DNA of 64,000 bases, taken from Branchipolynoe longqiensis (taxonomy: Eukaryota > Annelida > Polychaeta > Phyllodocida > Polynoidae). The translations under genes and the position numbers were made by a program. Shown here in pieces: positions 42,660 through 52,529 of this stretch. The DNA is taken from the NCBI GenBank assembly GCA_030323885.1, contig CM059198.1, forward strand, positions 63,514,917-63,578,916, in the 5' to 3' direction. The notes beneath the pieces are model-generated. The model did not search any database, was not told the origin of the DNA, and saw only the letters and a list, made by a program, of their open reading frames with translations. How positions within the stretch are numbered: position 1 is the stretch's first letter; each line of letters opens with the position of its first letter.

Positions 42660-43352
42660 ATATATATATATTGAAGCCCACCTTCACAGCTTCCCTTCGC
42701 ACAGTTGTGTCATATCCGACATGCATCGAGTAGATAAACTTATCCGCTCTCGCTTTCCCAGATATATATGCTATATGGCGAACAAAGTTCCTGATATCAT
42801 CCATTGACGCACCCTCCATGTCCAGCATCCAGTGGCATGCAGTCTCCACCAACTCATGCAGATTGAGTTTTGTCATGCACTTCTTTTCACGCACATAATT
42901 TATCAAAGCCCACTTACTTTTTAGTTTCTTATCTGGGCTGGAAGAACTGTCTCGTGAGTCGGAAGAGCTGGACGAGCGCTTCCGATGCTTTCGATGACGC
43001 TTGTCCTTGGATGCACTCCTGCCACGAGGTGGGTTGTCCGTCACCTCCAGGTGTCCTCCAGTTTGCGTGTATGAGCCGCCATAGTCACCAATTTTTTCCG
43101 ACATTCCAGTGTGCATAGGCATGCTTCGAGGACTCGTTCCTCGTTGCTGAATGCACTTTCATCCACCACCCGGCACACCGGTATCGACTCTATCTTCTTC
43201 GGTGCATCTGGGTCTGTCTTCACTGACTGGTCCTTCGCCGCCATGGCTGCCTTATTCCACGCCGACTTGCGCGGCGCGACTCTCTTCCTCGTACACTTAG
43301 CGTTGATAGGTGGGGAGTGTGCTGAACCACAGGGGCCCCAGTACAAGTCGAG
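42660..43352 (-). pseudogene. gag relic of a second DIRS-like element
   Basis: Diverged homologue of the gag at 6513-7466. Matching blocks in the same order: WGPCGSAHSPPINAKC (against CGPCGQKHVLPVNELC), a Cys/Lys-rich segment with LECRKKLVTM, a basic-serine tract (HRKHRKRSSSSSDSR), then KSKWALINYVREKKCM, KLNLHELVETACHWML, VRHIAYISGKA and VGYDTTVRREAVKVGFN (against VAYDTGVRKLAQKQGFD). The blocks fall in two frames joined by a frameshift near 43040-43050. Homology ends at a (TA)n tract near 42660. The C-terminal zinc motifs and RT are not found, so it is a truncated relic. Confidence 0.75.
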
Positions 43353-43629
43353 CATGTGGCGGAGTCCAGGCCATTTCAAGCCGGAGCGGAACAGACAACC
43401 AAGCAAACAACGACCACAAGCAGTAGGTGTTGACCGGGGTAGGCCGAGGGAGGTAATGGGGCCTGGTCAAGGAGGGGAGGGGCGGCGAATGGTGAAGTCG
43501 GGGGGGAGGGGGGGGGGGGCACCTGACAGACTCGAACCTAAATGGAAAATAGTTAAGTAGCCACCTCTCAACACCAGGGGGGGGGGGGGCTGTGCGCCTT
43601 CCCTACTCCGGCATAGCCAAGATTTCCGC

Positions 43630-44165
43630 GTGTATATATATCCCTCCACTGCCATCAGATGGCAGGTCGGTGGTACTAGAAACTCTCTAACCAGATGTGA
43701 TGGCCGAATGAGTTGAGTTTCTGTCTCCCATTTTGGCAGATCATATGATTCGAAACCACAGGGTTTGAACCCTGGTCGAATCAAACCGATGACTTAAATA
43801 TTGATATTCATCGCTTCTTAGCCAGACGCTCAGCATTATTAGGATAGAGCAAGGAATTACTTCGCTCAGTGTCGGGATAATGTGACTGAGTGGAATATCA
43901 GCTCATGGTGCTGGCAGCCTGGTCTCCCAATGGGGCAGCACTATAAAGTCACTATGAGTGTGCACTGTCACAAGCCAGTACCCGTCCTCGTATGACCTTA
44001 GATGTTGCCAGGACTTAAAACTCCAACAAACAATCAACCAGAAACCCTCTATAGGACTTTTCCGAAGAGCATGTTGCACAGTGTGCTACAACCCACAATA
44101 TTTATTCCATCGTCATCATATAGCGGGTTTGTGGTGGAAATCATTTACTTCACCGATATATAAAC
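43630..44165. repeat. terminal-repeat-like sequence split by a SINE-A
   Basis: 43640-43689 and 44040-44165 join into the same kind of unit as 41700-41990 (CCATCAGATGGCAGGTCGG, CTCTATAGGACTTTTCCG, GAGCATGTTGCACAGTG). It lies upstream of the gag relic in coding orientation. Poly(G) runs precede it at about 43500-43520 and 43578-43589. Confidence 0.55.
43690..44039 (+). mobile_element. SINE-A copy with 12-bp target duplication
   Basis: Full-length SINE-A from the GATGGCCGAATGAGTTGAG head to a CAACAAACAATCAACC tail. The flanks AGAAACTCTCTA (43678-43689) and AGAAACCCTCTA (44040-44051) match at 11 of 12 positions, the target-site duplication expected of LINE-mediated retroposition. Confidence 0.85.
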
Positions 44166-44229
44166 ATAACATCCCTCTCTTGACCATGTATTATGGTACG
44201 TCTGATTAAAGAGTCCTTCTCCAAAAGTT

Positions 44230-44585
44230 GTTGTTTGTTCGTTGTTGTTTTACGTCCTAGCAACATCTAAGGTCATATCAGGACAGGTACTGACTTGTGA
44301 CAGTGTGCACTCATGGCGACTTTATAGCGCTGCCCCACTGGGAACCAGGCCACCATTACCATGACCTGATATCCCACTCAGTCATAGTATCCTGACACTG
44401 AGCCAACCAGTCCTTGCCCTATCCTAATAATGCCGAGTGCCAGGCTAGGAAGCAACAAGTATCAATGTTTAAGTCATTGGTTTGACTCGACCAGGATTCG
44501 AACCAAGAAACTGATGGGTTCGAATCTGCCGATCTCCCTAAACAGGACACGGACGCTCTACTCATTCGGCTACCCCGTCTGGTCC
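44230..44585 (-). mobile_element. SINE-A copy, full length
   Basis: Tail at left (TTGTTTGTTCGTTGTTG), complete body, head at right with a short internal duplication near the B box. A poly(C) tract follows at about 44604-44628. 44640-44990 is unassigned. Confidence 0.83.
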
Positions 44586-45021
44586 TTTCTCCAAAAGAAT
44601 CGCCCCCCCCCCGCCCCCCCCCCCCCGAGTACTCAACGCCCCAGCCGCCCTTTGTCATAAGGAGCGTCCATAGAACTACACCGTCTCAAATGTCGTCTGC
44701 CTGTTGCCGCACTTCCAAGCACAGGCACCATCTTTAATTTGAATAAAACAACAACCCCTGGCGTCTAGTTACTGCTAGATGTGTCTGTCTGTCGTGTATT
44801 CTTCAAGTAGAATACTCTATTCACCGAGTCCTGTCGTTAAAGAACAAATGCGATGTTAGTTTAGTTTACTATGGCTTCTTTACACAAGTCTTTGTGTTGC
44901 AGTTCAGCGGGCAAACTACGCAGCTGGTTGAAATGTGAGCTACACAGATTCTAGGACTTCTATCGGGAATTCATTCAATGCATGTTCTGTTATCTCACGT
45001 TGGATCAAATCTCGGCACCAA

Positions 45022-45221
45022 TGTTAATAATAATAATAATAATAATAATTGTGAAAGTACAACGTCTGAACACTTTGACTTCTGGATACTGAATGACTTT
45101 ATTCCCCTCCAGGGCTCAAACCATAGCCACCCAAACCTTTCCATGATGTCATCTCATTTGCATATATTACAGATGTGTCTAGACGTCTAGACATCTAGAC
45201 ATCTATTACACATATATCACA
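45022..45221 (-). mobile_element. LTR-C: 200-bp LTR with adjoining primer-binding site
   Basis: On the minus strand the repeat begins TGTGATATATG and ends ATTAACA (TG...CA), with a TATA-like TAATATATGC at about 45157-45170 and AATAAA at 45103-45098. Immediately downstream (45021-45002) is TTGGTGCCGAGATTTGATCC, typical of a tRNA primer-binding site. An (ATT)n run lies just before the end. No intact gag follows toward 44640, so this is the 5' end of a decayed LTR retrotransposon; the superfamily is not resolved. Confidence 0.6.
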
Positions 45222-46204
45222 ATAATAATAATAAAATTTTTATTTCCACATGATCAATTTACACACAAGTTGATATTTATATCAGTAATTCTTTCACATG
45301 AAAAAGGAGAAAGCACAAGTACAATACTTATGAGGTGCTTTCCCCATTTAAAAATAAGACAGATACATTGCTTATACCATAGAAATAAGAAAAAGAAAAA
45401 GAAAAGTTAAAAAGCATATCAACCTTACCCGCGATACTGTAAATTACATCTCAAAATGTATGTACTAGACTACTATGTGTTTTCTCTCTGATAAAGGTTA
45501 AATATTTTCTTTTTATACATTCATTGAAACATATAGATGTTTTCTGAACATTTGATATTAACGTCATGTGAATTCCATGTTTTTATACCACATATAGATA
45601 TACATTGAAACTTTAAAGTTTTTCTTGCAAATACTTGTCTTAGGTTGTTCCTCTGTATCATGGCTACTATCTGAACTTATTTTGAATAAATACTGTTGAC
45701 TTTTTGGCAGTAGCCCTTTGTTTGGATTTTAAATTATCATACTAGATTTGATCTTAACCAAGTCTATTAATTTTAATGTTGGAACTCACATGTGTGCAGT
45801 GAGTGAAGTTTGAGAGCAAAGTAATGGTGATTTAGCGTTAATTATTAGGAATATTATTAATATGCTTTCAAGGACATCAAGATATCTATATTTAAGTTTG
45901 TGTCGATCAATGTGTGTGATCCACCTATGAAAAGAGCATACTAATAATTTATTACAGACTTTTTTTTTTTTTATTGGAATGAGATGATTGTTTGCCGAGG
46001 CGTTAGGTCCTAGCAATATCAGGCACAATTTGACCCACTCACATCTAAGCTCCATAGGCTTCAGTAGGAACTGGTTATATTAAATTATGTGGGAATTCTG
46101 TGAAGCAACAAATATTTAATAAGTGTGCCAGTATCTTAGTTAAATATATGATAGTTTGTTGTGCATTTCTAGATTAAGTGGGGGGAAATTTAAATCATGG
46201 ACAA
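45222..46204. other. A/T-rich, no recognised feature
   Basis: No gene or repeat family recognised apart from short A-rich and T-rich runs. Confidence 0.4.
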
Positions 46205-46915
46205 TTGGTCTTCCTCATTCCACTGCTCCTTGCCCTATCCTAGTTATGCCGAGGGGCAGGCTAGGTAACAATAATAATCAATTTTAAAGTAATAGGTTTA
46301 ACTCGGCCAGGGTTCGAACCTGAGGGTTGGAATCCCACTGTGAAATATTCCGATTTAATGCATTGGTGGGGGAATGCAAATGTTCTATTATTGATCGGGT
46401 ATACCTGACCAGGTGCATGTATGTGTATATGTAGGTGCTGGTGGTGCCTGATTGAGATGTAAATAGACATAGTGGTGCTGGCAGGACTGTGTGCAAGGGG
46501 CACTCAGGGCCTACCCCCTCCCCCTCTGCTAGGTAGGATCACCACACTCACGCTCAAGGCAGGTGGTGCCCAGGGGAGCCACACAGCTTGGTGGTGGTGG
46601 GCAGATCACTGGTAACCATGGGGACCAGGAATGCTGGATCCTTATTGGTAGAGCTGAGAATGCTTGTTTCCCATTGAGGGAAAAGGATGGGGTGATACTC
46701 TACACTGAATCCATGTACCATATAAATAATAAACCAGAGGGCTTGACTCTCTCTCCTTCTTTAGACATGTTACTCTTCCTTTCTCTTTGTCTGTATTGAT
46801 TTCACTATAGCCTGTCTACACAACCACAGATTCGAGCCGTAGACTTTACACCATGACGTACCAGAACGGGAGGCGGATGCTCAACTCATTCGGCCATCGT
46901 GTCGGGTCCATCAGA
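46205..46915 (-). mobile_element. SINE-A copy split by LTR-B
   Basis: 46205-46338 (body to B box: GGCCAGGGTTCGAACC) and 46851-46915 (rest of the head: CTCATTCGGCCATCG) join into one minus-strand SINE-A head half when LTR-B is removed. Confidence 0.7.
46339..46850 (+). mobile_element. LTR-B, solo-LTR-like repeat copy 2
   Basis: 512 bp, reverse complement of 14472-14984. Starts TGTGAAATATTCC, ends GACTTTACA, and has ATATAAATAATAAACC at about 46720. Its insertion inside a SINE fixes both ends well, but no clear 5-bp target duplication is seen. Confidence 0.65.
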
Positions 46916-47070
46916 GTTTTGTTCATCAGACTTTGCAGCCTTTAACTAAATTGTTTCCTAGATATCCTTGCACAGAAGGAATACTGGAAATAATTTGGTG
47001 TGCACACCAAAATTAAGTTGACCTGGTTTTTACTTCAATTGTTTCCAAAGTTAAATATTTGACATGAATG

Positions 47071-47248
47071 TTACCTCAAACTAAGACAATATGCCGCAAT
47101 GATTGCATATGGACTGGTGACCAAGTCGCTCCTGGTACATACTGTAATGAAAGGATGGTTGTCTAAGACTAGTGGTGCTGGCAGTTTAAGTCCGGCTAAC
47201 GCCATGTTTACTGTGTCTCCGTCTTCGTTTTCACTATCTGACACCATG
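47071..47248 (-). pseudogene. gag N-terminus of a Ty3/gypsy-like element
   Basis: Short frame starting at the ATG that overlaps the primer-binding site. It reads an acidic leader (SDSENEDGD) and then MALAGLKLPAPLVLD, which resembles the start of many gypsy-type gag proteins (xxLKLPxPLxLxG). After about 33 codons the sequence changes to a second copy of the LTR-end motif CATCCTTTCATTACA (about 47147-47161), so the gag is cut off. The assignment rests on the motif and on the LTR and primer site beside it. Confidence 0.45.
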
Positions 47249-47420
47249 TAATGAAAGGATGTGGACACGTTGAGATCGAGTGTAAGACTGGTTTATTCTC
47301 CTCTCCTCACGTGCCGGCTTCTCGTGCCTGGTCACATGACCAGCACACCCGGTCTCGCATTCCATAAATAGCCCACATTACCGACATACCTTACACATAC
47401 AGTTGTACAAAGCAAGTAGT
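47247..47420 (-). mobile_element. LTR-D fragment with primer-binding site
   Basis: On the minus strand: CTATTTATGG (TATA-like, about 47365), GAGAATAAACC (poly(A) signal at 47297-47292), the end CATCCTTTCATTACA at 47247, then TGGTGTCAGATAGTG as primer-binding site (47246-47232). The 5' end of the LTR is not defined. Confidence 0.5.
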
Positions 47421-47587
47421 GGTTACAGCAGAAGGAGTAACTACACAGATTGTAGTGTTTTAACAGTAGAATGTAACAGAACATAGCATATTGACAACAA
47501 TAATGCAAACAAGGCGAACAGCTTCCACTGCTCTTATATGGACATAGTATCTGAGTGTATATATTATAGGTACCGCTGTTGGACGTT

Positions 47588-47632
47588 CAAAACACTACCC
47601 CATTCAAAACACTACCGTAGTGTTTTGAACCT
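47588..47632. repeat. hairpin
   Basis: TTCAAAACACTACC occurs twice and is followed by its complement GGTAGTGTTTTGAA, giving a strong stem with a short loop. Confidence 0.75.
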
Positions 47633-47683
47633 TTCAATGTTAACAAACATCGTGTATGCGCGCACACCTTGGCTGCAGAACAA

Positions 47684-48105
47684 TGGCACACTGCCATTGA
47701 GTTTGCCGGTACGCGCAGTGAAAAACGTCAGTTTTATTCAAAATTAATAGAAATGGAGAAGGCTAACCTTATAAATTTAATATGATCTAGTTGTAAAGCA
47801 TGTTATCTGTTTGAGTGCCAAGCGGTTTGTGTCTAGGTGGTGTGCTTTTAGAGATATTTCACTTGTTCTGTAAGAAGTTTACTCACGGCCATTGACAATG
47901 CACTGAGTTTGCCAATATGTGCAGTGCAAAACATCAGTTTTGTTCAAAATTAATAGAAATGCAGAACCCTAACCTATAAATTTAATATAATCTGGTTGGT
48001 AAGCATGTTATCTGTTTGAGTGCCAAGCGGTGTGTTTCTAGGTGGTGTGGTTTTAGAGATATTTCACTTTTTCTGTATGAAGATTGCTCACGGCCATTGA
48101 GTTTG
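47684..48105. repeat. tandem duplication, ~210-bp unit
   Basis: Two adjacent copies share GAGTTTGCC, CAAAATTAATAGAAATG, GTTATCTGTTTGAGTGCCAA and GCTCACGGCCATTGA-type ends. Confidence 0.8.
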
Positions 48106-48390
48106 CAGTGTGACTGTGTGACGTCGTGCAGCCAAGCAGCGCGCGCAATGACCTAAATACCGAGGCTGACGTCATATGAAATCTTTATTCATGCCATTGC
48201 AGGGCGAGCGTTCTATTACTGCAAAGCCTAGGTTCTGTGACTACGATGAAGATATCCTGTTATTATGGCCCTTTATTGCTATGGAGAAGCAGAGCCCAGG
48301 GCACAATTACAATATACCTGGTGAGAACAATACTCTCCTCCCTTTAACACATATTTATTTATTTATTCATTGGGTACATTAGTTGCTTAA

Positions 48391-49092
48391 GCCCCAGTCA
48401 CACCTACCCGGATCAGCGGCCGGACGAGCCCCGGACCTTGATCCGACGTGGTCCGTGGCGATCCGGGTTAACCGTGGCTCATCTGTAGATGGTCCTTGGC
48501 GATCTGGCGTGATCCGGCATGATCCGTGGCTGGTCCGGCCTCATCCAGGGTCCACCCTGGATGTTTTAAAATGCTTAAAACACCCGGAGCGGTCCAGGCC
48601 ATTTGGAATCCGGGCTCAATCCGGCATCGTCCTGGATGATCTGGGGGTAATCCGAGAGTGGTTCGGGTAGTCCGGGGGTGCTCCAGGGCTAATCCGGGTA
48701 CCATCCGGGGCCACGGTTTAACCCGGACCAGCCCGGACTAGCCCAGACTAGCACCTATATAGCCACGGACAACTCCCGGACTGCCCGGATAAGACCCGGA
48801 CAAGCCGGATGAGCACGGATTAGCCACGGATCACCACAGAGCAAGTCCACTTCAAGTCCAGAACTACTCCGTGGACACACCAGGTAGTCCGGAGGGTGGT
48901 CCGGCTCAGTCCGGGGTGATCCACCTGTGGTCTGGGGCTAGTCCGTGGCTCATCCGGGTAGGTGTGACCACACAGCAAAAAACAACCAAAATAACGATTT
49001 TATCCGGGGCTGTCCGGGACAGTCCGGGTGACTGGTCCGGGGGTCGTCCAGCTCAAAATCCGGGGCTCGTCCGGGTAGGTATGACTGGGGCT
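48391..49092. mobile_element. TCCGG-word TIR element
   Basis: 702 bp flanked by TTAA (48387-48390 and 49093-49096). Inverted ends GCCCCAGTCACACCTACCCG and AGCCCCAGTCATACCTACCC. The interior is saturated with TCCGG, CCCGGA and GATCCG words. A short non-word island lies at about 48965-49000. No credible coding region. Confidence 0.85.
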
Positions 49093-49104
49093 TTAAGCAG
49101 GGGA

Positions 49105-49300
49105 AATTTCAATCGTGGACGATTGGGCTTCCTCATTCCACTGCTCCTTGCCCTATCCTAACAATGTTGTGTGCCTGGCTAGGAAGTATCAATTTTTAAG
49201 TCATTGGTTTGACTCAACCAGGATTCAAAACCATTATCCCATGATCTCCCAACACGGTAGACGGACGCTCTAACTCATTCGGCCATCCCGTCTGGTTGAA
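49105..49300 (-). mobile_element. SINE-A fragment (head half)
   Basis: Minus-strand central body and head (TCATTCGGCCATCCCGTCTG at right). The 3' block is replaced by AAATTTCAATCGTGGACG, a junction resembling the one at 46190-46210. Confidence 0.7.
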
Positions 49301-49469
49301 TTTTGCTGCAGATCTTTGAGCAGTGTTCTTAATATTGGATCTCTTTTACTTACAGGTGAGTTTGCCGCGCTGAAATGGATATCCTGTATGTGACGTGGGG
49401 TGTCAGGTAATGTAGATGGCAGTGTTACGATGTTGACGTCGTAATAGAGCTTTTAGTTGTCTGGAACAG
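49301..49469. other. no recognised feature
   Basis: Unassigned sequence before the purine tract. Confidence 0.4.
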
Positions 49470-50830
49470 TGACTGTGTGTGGGGAGGGGGGGGGGAGGGG
49501 AGAGATCGGCAGAAGAGTGGCCATGTGAGAGTAGGAGGGGAGGGGATCGGGGGAGGCGGGGGGAGGGAGTGTGAGGGGGTTCAGAAGGAGAGGAGGAAGG
49601 GAAGAGGGCGGAGGGGATGGGAGGGCAGGGGATCGAAGAGGAAGGAATAGGAGTAGAGGGTAAGAGAGGGAGAACAGGAGTTGTGTACAGGAGAGCAGGG
49701 AGGGGACGGAAGAGTGGATTGCGTAGGGACGGGTTTGGGAAGGTAAAGGACAGGGAAATGGGACAGGAGGTGATGGGAGGGGAATGGGAGATAGCAGTTA
49801 GAGGAAAGCAGATGTGAACAAGGGGAAGAGTGATTCTGGGCGAGAGGGAATGGGTAAAGGCCCTGTCACACTACAACGTAATGACATCAGCGTAGGGCGA
49901 ACATGAATAACGTTGAACTTCTCGGCGTAGTATGCAAATTTGGGCACAAGTTGAACGTGGATGCAGCGTAGTTGACGGGAGCGTAACGTTGGTAAAGCGT
50001 AGTGATAGCGTGGTTCAATGAGCGTGGACAACGTAATTACGATGACGGTATGTTATTAACGTTATTCAATCACCAGAACTACGTTGCTTTACGTTACATG
50101 ATGTTACATATGTCATGAAACAGTGGCAAAATGTTGAATGTATGTTGGACGTACGTTAGGCGTACGTTATCCCGACGGTTTCACTACGTGGACTGCATGT
50201 TTCCATTGGCTTTAATGTGGGTCAATGTAGTGCAACGTAGTGCAACGTAGTGCAATGTAGTGCAATGTAGTGCAGCATAGTGCAACATAGTGCAACGTAG
50301 TGCAATGTGGTGCAACGTAGTGACCAGCATTTGACTAACGTCCGTTTAATGTCATTGACATTCGCCGAACGTGTACAGAACGTACGGTGAATGTAAACCC
50401 TTACGTTCTAGTTACGTCGAAAGTCGAACGGGTTCAAAACTTTGACGTGCCCTGACGTAACACGACATAATGTGACGTAGCTCGACATCAGTCTAACGTC
50501 ATTCTGACGTCATCATAACGTAACCCAATGTACGTCAACGTAATGACGAAACGTGATCACGTCAGCCTTATGTTTGCTCGTTACATTGTAGTGTGACAGG
50601 GGTAAAAGCGATGTAAGGGGATAGTAGGGCAGAGAAGTACGAGAGGGAGGAAGAAAAGAGGGAGAGGTGACTGAGAAGAATGGAGAGACAGATGATAAGG
50701 AGTTGTGAGGGAGATCGTGGAGAGAAGAGCGGGGAGAGGGGAGGGGGGGGGGGAGGAAAGGGCAAGCAGGGAGTGGGCGGAGAGACGAAGGGAGTGGTGT
50801 GGAATGGGTAGGGAAGGGAAGAGATTGGAG
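49470..50830. repeat. G/A-rich purine tract, split by the ACGT-word element
   Basis: 49470-49858 and 50607-50830 are strongly purine-biased (GGGAGG, AGAGGAAG words) and look like one tract interrupted at 49858. Frames across it are compositional artefacts. Such tracts can form triplexes; that is not shown here. Confidence 0.85.
49859..50602. mobile_element. ACGT-word TIR element, copy 3
   Basis: 744 bp, inverted in orientation relative to 39257-39953. Ends GGCCCTGTCACACTACAACG and CCCCTGTCACACTACAATG. TAAA flanks both sides (49855-49858, 50603-50606), an apparent 4-bp target duplication. GTAGTGCAAC-type decamers repeat about nine times at about 50225-50325. Dense in ACGT words throughout. 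Confidence 0.85.
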
Positions 50831-51080
50831 AATGGCACTTATGGCAACTTTATAGTATTGTTCCACTGGGAAACTAGGCCACCAGCACCATGACCCAATA
50901 TCCCACTCCGTCACAGTATCCTGACAATGCGCTAACCAGTCCTAGCCATATCCTATTAATGCCAAGTGCCAAGTGAGGAAGCGACAAGTATGTCTTTTGT
51001 AAGTCATTGGTTTGACTTGACCAGGAATCAAACTCCCGATCTCCCGCATGGGAGGCCTGCGCTCTACCGATTTGTCCGGT
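50830..51080 (-). mobile_element. SINE-A copy, tail truncated
   Basis: Minus-strand body and diverged head (GGCCTGCGCTCTACCGATTT at right). The left end lies at the purine tract. Confidence 0.72.
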
Positions 51081-51204
51081 GATGGTGGATAAACGAGAAA
51101 GTATGCATTGTAGTTATTGATTTGACCCGGTTTGGCGATCAATGAGCTTTCAAAATGGGAATCTAATGTTCCAACTGATTGAACCATCCAGCCCAGTGCT
51201 GGAA

Positions 51205-51515
51205 AGTTTGTTTTATTTAACGATGCCTCTAGTGCACATTGATTTCATATCATCGGCTATTGGGTGTCAAACAAATGCTAAACCTGCTCCCGCCAGATAG
51301 GCTACTCTTTGCGATAAGCAGCAAGGGGTCTTTTATATGGACTTTCCCACAGACCTCACAGCACATACCACAGCCTTTGATGAACCAGTTGTGGACCACT
51401 GGTTGGAACGCAAAATATCCCAAACTGCAAATGGGTCCACTGAGCAGGGCCGTTCGGATGACCTACATCTTCACAGGTGGACACTCTACTGCCTGAGCTA
51501 CGTCCCGCTCCCCCA
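51205..51515 (-). mobile_element. SINE-E (widespread molluscan-type repeat)
   Basis: Plus-strand start TTTGTTTTATTTAACGATGC, then ATCATCGGCTATTGG, GGGTCTTTTATATGGAC and a right end TGAGCTACGTCCCGCTCCCC. On the minus strand the end reads as a tRNA-like head (GTAGCTCAGGCAGTAGAG). I recall this consensus as common across molluscan genomes, which is the main basis for the taxon guess. Only one copy is seen here. Confidence 0.7.
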
Positions 51516-52000
51516 CTGTTGGATGCAAGGAGGATGGTTATGTGCAGTATGGCGCATCACCGGATGTTATGCTACAGCGCATGCGCATCCATTTCAATTA
51601 GTGGAACAGCACTTCCGGCTGTCGAGCCTATCGTTATGGCTGTCACCCCCACCTCCACCCAGGCACACACCTTGAGGCTTAGTACTGTATCACTCTGAAA
51701 AAATCATGTCAGAGCAGAAATGGGGCTTGGGCACGCATGCACGTCGCATATAGATCAATATATATATATATATATTTTTACTAAATGTATTTTATTCATT
51801 GAATAATATCTGTTTTCAGTGTCTCAACACTAGTTTTCGGCTGTACAGTAACCATTCCTGGATACATACATGAAAGCAAAGACCCTATAATACTAAGACG
51901 GCTCACTCAACCTGTGTACTGTGTAATAAAAATGATCAAACCCACCACTCGGCACGCTGGCTGTTCTCTTGGTTAAACAAGTGCTATATTATATGTATAA
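51516..52000. other. unassigned sequence with (TA)n
   Basis: Contains a (TA)n tract at about 51757-51775. No gene. Confidence 0.4.
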
Positions 52001-52370
52001 ATGTGTTATGGCCCACCGTCCTCCGACTCTCACTCACACGGTTACTCACGGAAGAACACCAAGATTCAATCAGAGTACACGTCAACTTGGTTTATTGAAT
52101 CATCTGCTCTCCGCGGCATCAGTAGTTGTCTGACCCGCCCCCTGACTCGCCAGATCCCACATCGACTCTATAGGTGTGTTGGTGGGTGGCTGACCCCCCC
52201 CCCCCCCCCCCGCAGTAGAGGGCAGCCCAGTTGGGGTCTGCCCGGTGGCTACCCATGCTGCCACCTGGCACAGTATAGTGGTACTGCGCTGGTGTACGGC
52301 ATAGTCTCCGCTGTGGTAGTAGAGCTCATGTACAGACTACTACAAATGTATATATGAATGTGAAAGATGT
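52001..52370 (-). other. possible LTR-like sequence
   Basis: On the minus strand GATTCAATAAACCAAGTTG would be a poly(A) signal some 110 bp before GGGCCATAACACA. A poly(C) run sits at about 52195-52211. There is no second copy, so the call is weak. Confidence 0.3.
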
Positions 52371-52529
52371 GTGATGATGGCGATGCTGATGATGAATGTG
52401 GAAACCAAATATGTTGTATTATATGATCTAATGAATGGAATGGAAGCCTGAGATTGTAGCGGGGACTTATATCTGTGGTGAGGGTTGCCAGGGTGGCAAG
52501 GGCGGGGCGATTCCTGCGGATGGGATGGG

